64,000 nt of DNA. Origin: Vanilla planifolia (Eukaryota; Streptophyta; Magnoliopsida; Asparagales; Orchidaceae). Positions 39,221-53,076 of the stretch are shown here, in pieces; the first letter of the stretch is position 1; each line of letters starts with the position of its first letter. Under the pieces are notes generated by a model. The model did no database searches, was not told where the DNA came from, and worked only from the letters and a program-made list of their open reading frames with translations. Location: contig CM043871.1 of assembly GCA_023846275.1 (NCBI GenBank), positions 34,006,578 to 34,070,577 of the forward strand, written 5' to 3'. Both the position numbers and the translations under genes were made by a program.

Positions 39221-40133
39221 CGCACCAACCTGTAACATGGCTAATGAGGAGATGTGTGCGTAGAGTGGGAGCACGGTTGTTGAGTCCCCTGTTGTGGCTC
39301 CTCCGCACGTGCCACAAGCTCAGGCACAGGGTATGCATGTGGATGAGGCGGTGAGGGAAGGTCTGTGACCTTGGATGGTTGTCCAGCCAATGAAGAGAAG
39401 GCCAATTAGGAACATAAAGGGACATCAAAAGGCTGAACAGAGGTCTCATCCTATGGACAACACTGTTAAGGGCCTTAAAGGGGAAGAGGGATGGGATAGA
39501 ACCACAATAAGAAGAAAAAGTGCCTCGATTGTTAGGAGAAGGGAACCTCTTCGGAGATCATGGGCCCCAAAGGACTTAAAGAACATCGAAAGTTTGCAGG
39601 ACCACCAACAAAATATGGACCCAAATAGAGATGTCGCTATTAATAGAGCTCTAAATAATAGACAAAGACTCAGGTCAGAATGCACAATTGATAAGGGCAA
39701 GGAAGCAATGCCAATTGACATTATGGGAGAGGAAGATCGCAGCAGCAGCTTGGATGATAAACATGCCACGAAAGGATGAGGGGCTATTCCCCTAGCTACA
39801 AATCGTGGATTGCAGCGGGTGCTGGTGCTGGAGGTGTTTGAGCATGCATGGGAGCGCCACGCGCTGCTCGCTATGCATGGAGGTGCTTGTGGCGTGCTGG
39901 GCGCTTGAAGATTTTGGCAGATGGCAACATTTAGGTGCGCTGGACGCGCTACGGTGTGTGCAGATGCTGCTTGCTGGAGGGGCTTCGGTGCTTGCCGAGG
40001 CTGCGTGTGTGCGTGCACCCTGGAGCATTTTCCTTGCGCATCCCCCATGACATGTTTGGGGCAGCGTTTGATCTTGCGACGACGTTGGCAAGTCATTGCA
40101 TTGGAGTTCTTAAGAGAAAAATATTTATTGTTA

Positions 40134-43100
40134 ATGATTAAGATTGTTGTATGTAACATCAGGGGTATAAGAACAAGGAAGTCAAGATGTTACCTACCGA
40201 GATTTGTTAAGGAAGGAAATATAGGGGTGGTGGCACTTGTGGAGACTAGAGTGCAATCCTTTGATAGACATAATGCTGACCTTCTTCTTGGTGGGGATTA
40301 GATGTTTGCCACTTATCCCTCTACGGGGGAGTCTACTGGTATTGTTATTATGTGGAGGCACTACATTGACTTGGAGGTTACTCACTCTTCATTGCATATG
40401 GTTGTCTTTGGTGTTAGGTTTTGGGAGGCTCATATATGAAATGCTGTGTTGTCTACTCTCCCAATGACCCATGCAGGCGAAGGGATATCTGGCATATGTT
40501 GAGAGTGGAGGTAGAAGGGGATGACCTTATGATTATTGCGGGGGATTTCAATATTGTAATGTCCCAAGAGGAGAAGAGGGTGTAAGGCCTACAGTTGTGG
40601 CCTTGGTCAACAGGAGTTCTCAAAGGTTATGCAGGATCTTCAGCTTCTTGATCTAGGCTTTGTTGGTAGCAGGTTTACTTGGTGCAACGGTAAGCAGGGG
40701 AATGCCAAAATCTGGGAGAGGCTGGATAGGGCTCTTATGAACACGACTGGGCTGAATGCTTTCCCAGCTACCTTGGTCACTCATCTTGCTCGGATCGGGT
40801 CTAATCATTGTCTTCTTATGATTGATATGTGCACGAATGTGATAAAACCGAAAAATGGTAGGATCCAGTCTGAGAACATATGGCTTGAACATCCCGAATC
40901 TATGGGCATTGTGAAACATATGTGGTCCAAAAGCATTAAGGGGAATTGTATGGATTGCCTCTCTACTAAGTTTCGTTGATGCCTGGTGGCTTGCGTAGGT
41001 GTAGTAGGAGGGAGATGCGGGACATTGTTGGGACAAATAGGGAGTATGAGAGGAGGATTGGCGAACTACAAGACAAGGATGCAGGTCAAGGTTTGAATGA
41101 GGATGAGAACATCCAACTTGGCACTCTCATTTCAGAATTCTATAAGGGGTGCACACTTGAGGAGAAGTGGTGGTGGCAAAGAGCGAAGATCCATTGGGCA
41201 TATTTGGGGGATAAGAACACAAGGTTCTTTCATACTGCAGCTACTTCTAGATGGCGAAATAACAATATATCACAGTTAAGGAATGATGTGGGGAACATGG
41301 TGGAATCAAGGGCCAATATTAGCAATATCTTATTACAGTTCTTTGGCTCCAAGTGGCGGGGTGGTTCATGGGTTGCGCCCTCCCTACGACATCTCTCACA
41401 CAATTGCATCAACTTGGAGAATAGGGAATGGCTGACCCGTGAGATCACTGATGAGGAGGTGGCCAATGTTATTAGGACTAATAAGAGAAACAAAGCACCT
41501 GGGATGGACGACATCACAATAGAGTTTGTTACAGGCTACTGGGCTGTCACTCATATGGATAATATTAAGGCTGTGCTTTGCTTCTTCAAGGAGAATCATA
41601 TGCTTACAACATAGAAGGATACGTTGGTGGTGCTTATTCCCAAGAGGCGAGGTGCTTCTAAACTGGAACACTTCAGGCCAATTAGCCTTTGCAATGTCAT
41701 AAAATTGTTGCCAGAATCATGGTAAAAAGACTCAAAGGAGTGCTATATGAGTTTATTGCTAGGGAGCAGGGAGCTTTTCTTCCTAGGAGATTCATTTTAG
41801 ACAACATCTTTATTGCACAGGAGATGAGGGAGAGAATGCATTCCTCCTCATCGAAAGTGGGCTTGATGGTTGTGAAAGTGGATATGGAGCAGGTGTATGA
41901 TAGTGTAGATGACAATTCATTGATGAGATGATGCAACTCCTTAGTTTCCCACCGACGTGGTGCAAGTGTGTCCTTGCATGCATTACCTCCCCGAGATTTG
42001 GTATTCTGCTGAATGGAGATAAACTGTATTGGATTGAGGCCTATAGGGGACTGCGCCAGGGATGCCCCATTTTCCCATACTTGTTCACTTTGGTATTAGA
42101 GCTTTTCTCTATGTTGCACGTAAGTATGAGGCTCGGGAGTTACTCGGCTTTAGACGCACCTCGATTGGCCCTATTATCTCGCACCTTCTATATGCTGATG
42201 ATGTTATTATCTATGCACCTACTTTGCATAAGTCTGTGTCTGCTATTAAGAAGATACTCCATAAGTTCAGTAAGCTCGTTGGGCTCAATGTTAATCATGA
42301 GAAATCTAGAATTATCTTTAGTAGAGGAATGAAGGAGAGAAGGATGAAGATTGTGTCCTCTAAGCTTAATATCTCGAGGAGAAATACACTCTCCTACTTG
42401 GGTATTCCTATTTCGGCCAGACTATTTAAGAAAGCTGATTTCAATTTTTTGATTCAGAGAATTGAGTATCAGGTTGCTAAATGGCGGGTGCACCCCCTCT
42501 GCTTGGCTGGAATGATATTATTGATCAAGGCTGTATTGGAGTCGTTCTCTAATTTTGTGATGAGTCATTGTGTGGTTCCACATGGGGTGGTGGAGCAGAT
42601 AGAGCAGTTGATGAGTAGATTCCTATGGTGTGGGGCGAGAACGACTCATGATATCCATTATGCTGACTAGGACACTGCTATGCTCCCGAAGGACATGGGA
42701 GGCCTTGGCTTGCTCGATCTCAAGGTCTGGCACCGTGTTTTGGTCATGAAGCATTGCAAGAGACTTTTACACTGTGAGAACAACCTTTGGGTGGATATCA
42801 TGAAGACCAAGTACCCTTTGGGCAACAACCACTGCAAGGTCCCTAGGGGTGCCTCTCATGCGAGTAGGCTTTTTACTAGAGGCCTTCCCAGACGCTCTAT
42901 GGGGTTTCATTTGGAGGATGGAGGATGGAATGTGCACTGATTTCTATGAAGATAATTGGCTGGGATTTCTCCCAATAAAATGGTGGCCCACATTTATTAA
43001 CATGGAAGCCTCATGGCCAAAGTGTGTGGGGAGTGCATGTTGGGGCCAAGGAAGTGGGATAGGGATTCCATTGCTTGTTGGGCGAACCCCTTGTTGGAGG

Positions 43101-44170
43101 ACAGAGTCCTATACTTGCCGTGGGGTCACAATTTGTGGGAATGATGAGCTTCTTCAGGTGTACACCAAATCCCCTAAGGTCTCTTCTACCAAGTTTTATT
43201 GGGCTCTCATCGCCTCTAGGAAAGTGGATAATGCTCGACCTACTCCACCGTTTGGCGATCACCTTGCTTGGATATGGAAGCTGAAAGTCATGCCTCGAGT
43301 TCATACTTTCCTTTGGCGAGTTGTTAGAAATCTTGTCCCCAATGGTGGATTAGCTCACAAGAAGACATTTGACTGATTGTAGCAATTGCAGCTGGGGTTG
43401 TGGTGTGGCTGAGACACTGCAGCATGCGCGTGCGCATTGGTTTCCGCTTCCTTGAGCGCTTTCTCTTCTGCACTGCCCAACCTGCAATGGTGCGCGACAT
43501 CTCCGCAGCTCATTTGGCCATTGTGGCCTCTACTTTGTTCCAGATTTGGGAGAATAGAAACCGAAGGGTGCATAAGGAGACCACTTTCAGTAATATCATG
43601 CTAATCCAGAGGATCAAATTGGAAAGAACTGTCACTATAAAGCTCATTAATCATCATCCTTCTACGTCCAGCGGGAAGTTCAACCCCTCGGGTTCCCTTG
43701 TAACCAATATTTGGCTTCCCCCTCCAACGGGCTGGATAATAATCAATTGTGACGCTGCAGTGAAGAATGAGACGGCTGGTATTGGCCTTGTTGTGCACCA
43801 CCATTTGGGGAGGCCCATGCACGTTGTGGGGAAGAGATTCTTTCACAAGCAAGTGACACTTCTGAGCTTCAGGCTATCATGGAAGCCATGGTGTTTATCA
43901 TGACAAAACTCAAGGATTACCCTGCTGTTAAGATCTAGATTGACTCTACCTATGCATTACATGAGGGGATGCAATGGGTTCGCTGTCCTTTGGAGGATGG
44001 AATTGTTTCAGATGTTCTCCATTATGTGGGGAAGATGCCAGCATTCTGCTTCACACATGTTTTGAGGGAAAGCAATGGTCCTGCGAATTGAGTCGCAAAG
44101 AACGCATGTTCATCTGATATGGTATGGGAAAGGGGAATGCCCCTGCCAAAGCCTTTACTTAAGCTCCTAT
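40134..44170 (+). pseudogene. LINE ORF2 remnant (endonuclease-RT-RNase H)
   Basis: The frame opens with MIKIVVCNIRGIRTRKS. The APE-type endonuclease is traced by VALVETR (40231), AGDFNIVMS (about 40538) and RFTWCNGKQGNAKIWERLDRAL (40669-40734); its terminal SDH is SNH. Reverse transcriptase pieces are NKAPGMDDITIEF (41491), FRPISLCN, GLRQGCP (42049) and the catalytic YADD at 42191-42202. Motif A reads DMEQVYDSV, altered from the usual AYD. Then come LSYLGIPIS, MGGLGLLDL and the zf-RVT region (HTFLWRVV, 43303). RNase H at 43730-44100 keeps NCDAA, ELQAIMEAM and IDSTYAL in different frames. In-frame stops and frameshifts are scattered throughout. Confidence 0.85.
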
Positions 44171-44231
44171 TAGCTGACTTTGTATTTAAACCCCCGTAGT
44201 GGGGTCCCTTTTGTGAATCAGGGAAAAAAAC

Positions 44232-45475
44232 TCAATTAAATGACAATATGACTTATTATATTATAAAAATGTGAATTTAATTTATTGTAATGATTTTAAA
44301 AATAATCAAATATTTTCATACGTTTTATAAGACAATAAAAGAAATATGAAAGTGCATATATATAATTGTTGATTAAAATTAAACAAACTTATATTTATGA
44401 TTAAGTATTATATGAACATATTATTGTTATTTCTAAACTTAACAATTTTAATAATTATGTTAATTTTTAATATTCAATTATAATAATTTATTTTATTGTA
44501 ATCATATTATACAATCTTTTTGATCATAAAATATAAATGATAATAAAAACTTCTTAAAATTATTTTTTTGATATGTATTATGTTAATAAAAATTTATATA
44601 CAAATATAGTTTATTATGCGAAGAAAACAATTGAAGCAAATAAGCAACATCAATGACAATGTAATGTAGGCAAAAAATATGATGAAAAATAGCTATTGTT
44701 TAAATTAATTATTAACTTTTAAAATTATTACATATATAATATCTCTAAAAGAAACTTTAAGTGACGTGATTACAAAAAATGTATATAAAATCTAGATTAT
44801 ATCAAGTTGAAATTTCAACAAAAATATCATTTATACGAATATTTAATTTAATATTTTCTTAAAATTTAACTTTATTAAAAAAATAAACATTTGAAAAGGC
44901 TATAAGAATTATTATAATATATTTTAAAATAATTAATTGTAATGAAGAAACTTATAATAAAAGTCATAAATTCAAATCTATTTTGTATAATTTATTCCAA
45001 ACTAGTAAGAATAAATTGTTTGATAATATAATGTAATTTTTTTTAAAAATAAATATCACATTTAGTTGTATATTAAATTAAATTTTTTTTATCTAAGTAA
45101 ATTCAAGATAATGTATATTATATATACATACATACATATACATATTTATATATATATATATATATGTTTTTGTGAAATTGATTAATGAGTATATCTTAGG
45201 TTGGAAAAATTTTTGCATATGTTGAAAAATAAATCTTGAAAAACGAATAAGTTTTATGATTTTTTGTTAAAAGTAATAAGAAATTACAGTTTAATAATAA
45301 TTCATTCAAATTTTTAAATGCATTCAGTACATTAAAATAATAGAGAAATCTTTCTTTTTGGAGAAATTTAAATTAAATATTTTGATATGATATTTTTTTC
45401 TTCTTTTTGTATTTATCTTAAATCACTTTGTATATTTGAAATAAGATATATATATATATATTTGTTTTTTTAACA
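44232..45475. other. AT-rich spacer between the LINE and ZPR1
   Basis: No gene is visible. TA-rich runs occur at 45136-45166 and 45444-45462. The second lies directly before the GC-rich start of the ZPR1 transcript region and could serve as a TATA-type element, but similar sequence is common here, so this is only positional inference. Confidence 0.45.
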
Positions 45476-45821
45476 TTGCGCAGCTTCCAGACCCCTCATC
45501 GGCCTTACCGGGTGCCTCTTGAGCCGCCTGGACGTTCTTGTTGTTGTCGGCTGTCTTGCATCATTGAACGCGGCTTTTTGCCCTCCGCCTTGGTTTCGCG
45601 GCACCTGCTCTTCCTCGACGATTTCTCGCTGCGCCAACGTCATTCCGCTATCGTTCTTGCCGGCGTGTTGGGTCGCCTTGTTTCCGCTGTCGGTCAGTCA
45701 GCATCCTGCGGAGGTCTTGATCTAAGGTTGAATTTTTCGTTGCTGCAGTATTTCTCTGCTGCACTTGGTGATTCTGGCTGATTCTTATGTTTGAGTTATC
45801 CAGGTTGCATTTGTCGTCACG
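45476..45821 (+). promoter_or_regulatory. GC-rich 5' UTR region of ZPR1
   Basis: GC content rises abruptly at 45476 and continues to the ATG at 45822. An open frame crosses part of this block (to 45781) but resembles no protein and stops before the ZPR1 start. A small 5' UTR intron is possible, with a donor near 45715 or 45727 and an acceptor at ttatccag, 45803. Confidence 0.4.
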
Positions 45822-46404
45822 ATGGAGAGTGGCGAAGCACTCACTGACATCGGCTTGGCGGTCGATTTGGTATCGGCCGATGAGGCCGTGGAGTCGCCAC
45901 TCCACGAGATTGAGAGCCTCTGCATGCGTTGTGGAAATAATGTAACGACTTTGTTCCTATTTGACGTTTAAAATACAGGTGTTGTCGCCTTTGATCCATA
46001 AATAGTTCCCCCTGGTGTTCTTCTTTTTTGCAGGGAATTACGCGTCTTCTCTTGACACGGATTCCCTATTTCAGAGAGGTTTTTTTTCAAACAAATTACT
46101 TTCTTGCTATCAAGATTTTTTTTTTTTTTTTTTTTTTTTGATTTGATTATTTTGTCTGGTCTATTGCAGGTAGTGTTGATGGCTTTTGAATGTCCACATT
46201 GTTTTGAAAAGTACTGATTTCATACCTTGCTGTAGCAGCTTGATGATACTTTTCTTCCCTTTTGAGGTCTTTTAATGACGCTGACTAAGATTGGTGTTAT
46301 TTGAATTTTTTTTTTCTGCTAGGAACAATGAGGTTCAGTTTGCTGGTCAACTTCAGCCTCGAGGATGCTACTACCAATTGCAGATTCCATCTAATGATCC
46401 ACAG
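45822..46404 (+). other. ZPR1: Exons 1-4 of ZPR1: first C4 zinc finger
   Basis: Exon 1 ends just after the first Cys pair ([10 protein letters not shown]). Exon 2 is only 45 nt ([15 protein letters not shown]). Exon 3 is 41 nt and brings the second pair (FECPHC). Exon 4 gives [19 protein letters not shown]. The finger is thus split over three tiny exons separated by introns of about 90-110 bp. A run of more than 20 T lies in intron 2 near 46117-46140. Confidence 0.9.
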
Positions 46405-49400
46405 GTTTGTGCGATCCTTATACTGTTTTATTTGGTCATTGCTTGCTTGACTGTGTTATCATTTAGGCAATCTACTCCGTGTTTGTTGTATGCTAACGAC
46501 CAATTTTGTTGTGTATTCAATCCTCATAGAAATTTTTACAACTTTTCTTGCCCATCATTGCCAATGTATTTTGTATTATATGCACCTTATACTGTTGAGT
46601 TATTTGTTTCAGATGCTTAATCGTCAGGTTGTGAAGTCAGATTCTGCTACCATTAAGGTATTATCTACCTCTTTAACTATTCCATGTCAAGAGTAAATTG
46701 ATTTGCATTATCAAAATGAGGGAAATGGTTATAAAGCATCATGTAAGTAATTCTATTTTCATTATGGCTTTGGTATGAAACTTCTACGTTGGCAGTTTTC
46801 TTGTTGGAAGTTTCTAAAACAACAAAGAAAAGGGCAATGGGATTTTGATGATTTGTAATTGCCTTCTCATTCTTTTTCTATTCCGGGTGTTGATGATTCT
46901 TTTATTAGGTTATTTAATATATTTTATGCTTGTAACGTATTTTAATGGTCTTTTTTTGTCTGAATAACTTATTAGTTATTCAATGTTTGCACCATATTAA
47001 TGATGCAATGTCACAAGATTATAGGCTATGACAAATGCTAGCTAGTTTAATGTCTACTCCCCTTTACCCTGGTTGACGTTATTTTCTTTCAAAGAAATGA
47101 CTATCAAGGTGAAATATGCTTTTTCTTTCAAGTGTTGTTCTCAATATTTGAAGGTGTCACATCACAAAATTGCTAGTTGCCTATAAAAAGCACTTTCCTT
47201 TCTTGTTTTCTTTGTAATTTGGTTGGTTATATCAGAATTAGATGTTCATTTTCCATTAGATTTCTTGCTCATTGGTAGTTGCATTTCTGTTGGTTTTTCT
47301 TTTTTGTGGGTTGTTTCCACTACTTGTGAATGAGTAGGTGTGATCAGCTCAAACAAAGGAAAGATCCTCTAACAAAAAGTAATAATGGTAGCTTAGTTAG
47401 AACAATTTGATGCTTGCATTAGAATTAAACTTTAAATTGGCATCCAACCTTGATGTTGGAGTTGCTTGTAGGGTGGTAAGATTCTAGAGAAAGTCTCATC
47501 AAGCCATGCTTTGCTTTTGTAATGAGTTCCTCATATGGGCCACTACCATTTAGGGAAAATGGACATTTGGTTTTTGTGATTATTGATGCAACATTTGCTT
47601 TGTAAGAGTTCAATGAATTTATTTGATTTCAAATAACTAGGGCACAACATGGGCTTGACCATAGTATTGGAAGAGAGAATTCTATAGAAAGAATGGGGAA
47701 GAAGAGAATGAAAATGCTTTGCCCAATTTATCAAAAAAGCCTATTGAAAAATATCGATCAAAAAGTTCTTTAAGCTATGACCATGGGGTTCTATTTATAT
47801 GCATAGTGGATAAATGATGTCATTTCCTCATGTGCTTATACACCTAACATTTAGTGATAATTGATAAGAAGTTATGTTGATGATTTGCTAAAGTGATTCC
47901 TATTGTTTGACATAGATGTGCCTTTGAGAAATCTGTAACTTAAATATCATTTGCTGCACCTTAATCGATTTACTTTTTTTTGTCATCTAGCTATTCTGAA
48001 GTGTTTAAGGACACTCGAGCATTTGCTGTCTCGACATACATGTGCCAAGTAGGAATGTCTTGACAAGTTATGGTTGTATTTCATTGCTTTGATGTGTGTT
48101 TGACATGATCATGAAACCATTCTTAGCCCCTTGATTTCCATGTTGTGCAATTATAGGAATTGAAAAACAACACCATTCATCTACTGTTGAGACTAGTTCT
48201 AAAGGTTTTGCAAGTTCTTTTGAGTCATTGAATTCTTCATCATTTTATTATGTAGGGAATTAAGAGTTAAATGTCTTGCACATTTCTTAATGAAAGCTTG
48301 CTCTTTTCAAAAAGTAAATTATATTCAATTAAATAGGCATGAGAACTTATCTTACAAATGAACAGCCAATTTAGTATGATTATCATTTTTAAAAGGTGCA
48401 ATGGTTAGACGTTTCAAAACCGCATCCCTAAAGGTGAATTTACTTATTCGAAGGGGAGTTCTCTTGTTGTTCCTATTATTTAGCAATGGACAAAATAACT
48501 ATGATGTTTTTGGCTTTGGAAGAGTGCTATTTTGATAAAGCATCTTTTGGGCATATGGAAGAGGCTTCATCGTAAAAAAGGAAATGTTGAGTCTCTACAT
48601 GAATTATCTTCTATGCAAGGTTTAGTTGATTGTTTTTATCATGATTTACCACAAAAGAAAAATAAAAGTAAATACCCTCTTCTTCAAAAGGCTAAAGTGG
48701 ATTAATAAGGTTTATGTAAAAGGTTTTGAATTTTGTAGAACCAAACCCTCTTTTGGCTCCTATCGCCCTTTGAGCAAAGGTGAGCTGATGGAGAACAAAA
48801 TGTCTTTTATTATAAGCATAAAACTGGAGTATTCTAAGGTCGTGTAGAGAAGCATTCTAGAAGAATGGAAAAAAGGGGAAATCACTACTATCACTATGAA
48901 TGAATTAAGAATATTGAAAAATGTTAAAGATTCTTTGGGAATCCTTTCGAGGAGTAACTTAATGTTGATTGTGTTGAGCTGCCCATTTGAGGGAAGAAAA
49001 TTTAATTGATGAAGCATTTGAGAGAACTTGGCTATTGTTGAAGCTATATTGGCAGTATATAAGGAAAATGAGGCTGTTCGTTGAGCTCTTATTGATGAAG
49101 AAAGCTGGGATGATGACTTTCGCTATAGCTTAAAAATGATTTTTGAAGATTCACTCGAGTGGTTTTGTCATTTCGTTTGTGGAGAATTATAGGCTACCAA
49201 TGGGGAATGGATGATGTTTTCATCTCACTATTTGTGCATTGAGTTATCTTTATAAAATTTTAAGTCAACTTTTTGTGAAATAATTATTGGGAAGTGTTTG
49301 CTTATGAGTTGTTCTGTATAGATTAAAGGCTTTGTAGATGAAATAATTCATTGACTTGAGGAAGAATTAATTCTTAGGCTCTCGAGATTTTTTTTTTGTA

Positions 49401-52400
49401 ATATTTGAATTGTTGTTTGTAACTAATGAGGTTGAAAAGTGAAATTTTTGTTTTTTTGAACTTAATTTCATAATGATAAAAGCATAATTTTTATTTTCCC
49501 GTTTCATATATTCTTTTTATCATCTTGGTGTACGAAACATATATTAAATATTTGTTTTGGATCACTATGGTGATGGTTAGAGTTACCACTTATAATAGGT
49601 TTAGAAACTTCTTCGTTGGCACAGCTAGGAGAGATTTGTCTTTTTGTCTTCTCATGACCTTTCTCTTTGCTCTTTTTTGCTCTCTCTGTTGAGAGAAATA
49701 TTAAAATTTCTATTACTTAAGAAGACACCAAAGTTCTTTTTCATTTATAAGATTCTTTTTGTCTCAATGATTATTGAAAGTGGCTAGTTGGTGAACCATT
49801 GTGGCTTGGACATGTGTGGGAAAATGTGCATTATTCTCTGGAGAATTTTGTGAATACCTTTTGCTTGGAATGGTGAACATGTGCATTTGTTAAATTGATG
49901 GTATAGGAAAGGAAGTAAACTATAAGTTGTCTAATAATTATTGATTGATGGAGTGAAGTCATGTGTGGGTCACTCATATTCAATGTCAGGGAGCATTTGA
50001 TAATGTGAATAATGTATTTCAATGTGCTTGGTATTCATTCCATTCAAGCAATATTGTTGAATGGTTGGAGTGTAGATTTTTTTCAATAATCTTTTCTTCA
50101 TCATGGGTGCTTGGTGTTTCTTTTTCACAACCAAGTGGATTAGGGATTTGGGTGAACTTGGGCACAACTGCACTACTTCTTGTGATTGTCAAAGATGATG
50201 TCAATGTTGGTCTTAGGTATGTTGCTTGCAATGTTGAATATCCAAGATGTGCTGCAAATTATATTAGTTTGACATGCATTAGTTATCGTGTGTCTTAGCA
50301 CATATTATCATTATTTATGGAGACTACTTAGGTGAATGGTGAGAAAACATTGTTAGGATGTAGTGGGATGATAGAACCCCTTGTAGGGAATGGAGATTTT
50401 TCTTGATGTAAAGGATTTCCAATATCTTTTTGAAAATGGATGAGGGCATTAACTATATGTAGGGGTGGGTGGAGGTAGTTGTGACTAACCATGATGCATT
50501 ATGATAAATTAAAATTTGGTTAGAGAGATTAGATCTCATGTGCTTCTGGATTGCCTTGAGTGGATGGTTGGATTAGCAATTGCCTAAGTGATTGAATGGT
50601 TTGATGTTAGTGTTGGATGTTTTAGTCTCCTTGGAATCTTTGTGAAGGTTTGCTAACACCATCACTCAATTGTGGAAATTGTATGAACGGTTCTTCAATG
50701 CTTCTAAATGCATTCATATTGTCCTTACGCTATGAAATATGCAATGGATTTTCTTGTCATGTGTGTTTGATAATCCGAATTTGCAACAACTACAACCTTT
50801 TTGTGCACATTGTATGCAAGTCCTCATCAACACTTGGAGAAATAAATTACTATTTTAGTTAAAATTTGAAGTATAAAATATGGAATATGCAAATCCATGA
50901 AACAAATATAAAAGCAATAAAAGGAAATCCATAGTTAAAACATAAACCTAATTTATTATGTGAAACACCCTAAGTAATCTTATATGCTTTCTGATGTCCA
51001 CATCACCTCCCAACTGCCTCCCATCTAGTGGTTGCTTTATGCTGTGTCTTCTTCATGCTCCAGCCTTTGTTTAATTGATTCTGCTATCAGAAGGGTGGGA
51101 AGGAAACTTAATAGAGCTGCAAGAGGGAGTAGGAATAAGGGGAAATGAAATTTTGGATAATCAGGTTCCAGTGTACTACTTATAAACCAATAATGAGCCT
51201 CAACAGTTTCAATGTTTAAAACCTGATAAAATTTTAACTCATCCATAACTGAGCAGGCTTTGTCTAAATCAAACCTAATAGCTATGATCCTAGAATGGGT
51301 ATAGAATCCTCTAAAGTGTATACACTTGTTTGCAAGGACCACTGCACAGATCAATAAATAAGGGTCATTTAATTGGTCTACTTTATTAATGCGTATAAAA
51401 AATTTGTTGAGCATGATTGCTAGGTAAATATTTGTGTTCAACAATGATTTATGGGTACTCAAGCAAGCTTAGAGTTAGATAAAGTGTACTGTTACATATT
51501 TATTTCAATGTTTAACTACTGTTTGCCATGAAACTTGACTGGCACATTTTTGTCTTGTATTCATTATGCAGATTCCAGAGTTAGATTTTGAGATTCCACC
51601 AGAAGCACAGTGTGGGACACTTTCTACGGTACCTTCATTTCCCTCTTTACTCTATATGGTACCTACTAAGGTTACTATTTTTTTTCTCCTATAGCAGTTG
51701 GTTGCTCTACAGGAGTTATGTTAATAAAGATATTTTTTTTCTTAATAACTTGTAATAATTTTCTATGTTTCTGATATTTCTGAAAGACATCATCTTGTAT
51801 TTTTTTTTTGCGTGTACTTGTTGGCTGAATGAACATCTAAATGATGAGTTGTCTATCTGGTGCTGTGAAGGAACACGTGGTCGCAATCTAGTCTATTATA
51901 TTCTCTTTTGTAGTAACCAACAACCTTCTAGTTGCATAGGAATTTCTTGTATTTATTTATGTTTCACATTATCTATCGAGCTGATTGTTCTGTAAGTATG
52001 TCAGCAAATCATTAGGTATATGGTAAGTTTGTGATTTAGTATTGGTCATGTTGATGAGATTATTCTGTTAACAACTATTGCATATGTTTTCCATTTTTAT
52101 ATATGGATACACTGATCAAGTGAGATATCTAATTTAGTATGGATGCAGAAGGTAAAATTTCCTACTGGTAATTGTAGTGTTTAGTGCTAGCTGTGTTAGC
52201 ATGAGTAATTTAAATTATTTTGGGATGATTAGGAAGAAAATATATTGAAAAAGAATTTCTTCATTATACGTTGAATACTTAACAAATAAAAGATCTTGTT
52301 GTAAAGAAGTGGACGTGATTTATGTATGCTCTTAAGAATGTAGGTTGGAGTTATCTATCAAATTTAGTTGTATTTGGTTAAGGAGTGCTAACACGTTCAA

Positions 52401-53040
52401 CGTTATGCTTTTCATGGTAGATTTTGTTGTCAACTATTGAAATCCAATATTGGAAGTTGTAAAGTTTTGCTGATTCTTAGATGGATGTGATGTGGTTGTA
52501 AAGATCATTAGAATTGGATATTGCTTGTGGTCTTCTACAAACTTAATGACTTAAATGGCAAGGACACACCTTTTGTTTATGATGGATAAGATGCATACAA
52601 TATATGATTGTATTGTTCACGCCAACCTCCGGTATATGCAATGAATCACACAACAATGTAGCAATGTATAATGGTGGTGTAAGCAGATGTATTATCGGAT
52701 TCGTGTTTATATAAAAATAAGTTTGACACGTCAGCATTATTACAAGTCAACCAAACAGAGCTCTAGGATTAACAAATTGACAAGCTTAGATAAACTTTGT
52801 AAGGTTATGCTTAGACTTTGCATCTTCATGAACCATGAGTCAAAATCTGAACTGTTGAATCAGTGCTAATGACTAAAGGAGCTAGGATGGTGAAAATGAT
52901 GGAGTTTAGAATGAATGACCATGGCCTATTCCTTGGCAGTCGAAATGAGACTCCTTCAAAAATTAAATCCTTGTCCAAAGAATTGAGGTATCATTTGTTT
53001 GGATTTCCTCAACACATGCTTGGTTGAATTTAAGATCATG

Positions 53041-53076
<36 letters not shown>

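Larger units (their letters stand above)
37450..44231 (+). mobile_element. Decayed L1-type LINE with RNase H domain
   Basis: A 6.8 kb block of moderate GC content stands out from AT-rich flanks on both sides. It holds ORF1 (DUF4283 and zinc knuckle) and ORF2 (endonuclease, reverse transcriptase, zf-RVT, RNase H) in the order known for plant L1-clade LINEs. It ends with CCCCGTAGTGGGGTCCC, then GGGAAAAAAA, a short 3' A-tail. There is no LTR. Both ORFs are broken in many places, so the copy is dead. I found no certain target-site duplication, so the 5' end near 37450 rests on the composition change. Confidence 0.85.

Noticed and set aside
39446..40159. Long minus-strand frame of over 200 codons
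   Set aside because: It is the antisense of LINE ORF1/ORF2 junction sequence, and the plus strand explains the region.
45476..45781. Open frame directly upstream of ZPR1
   Set aside because: It lies in the GC-rich 5' UTR region, begins without an ATG, matches no family and is out of register with ZPR1.
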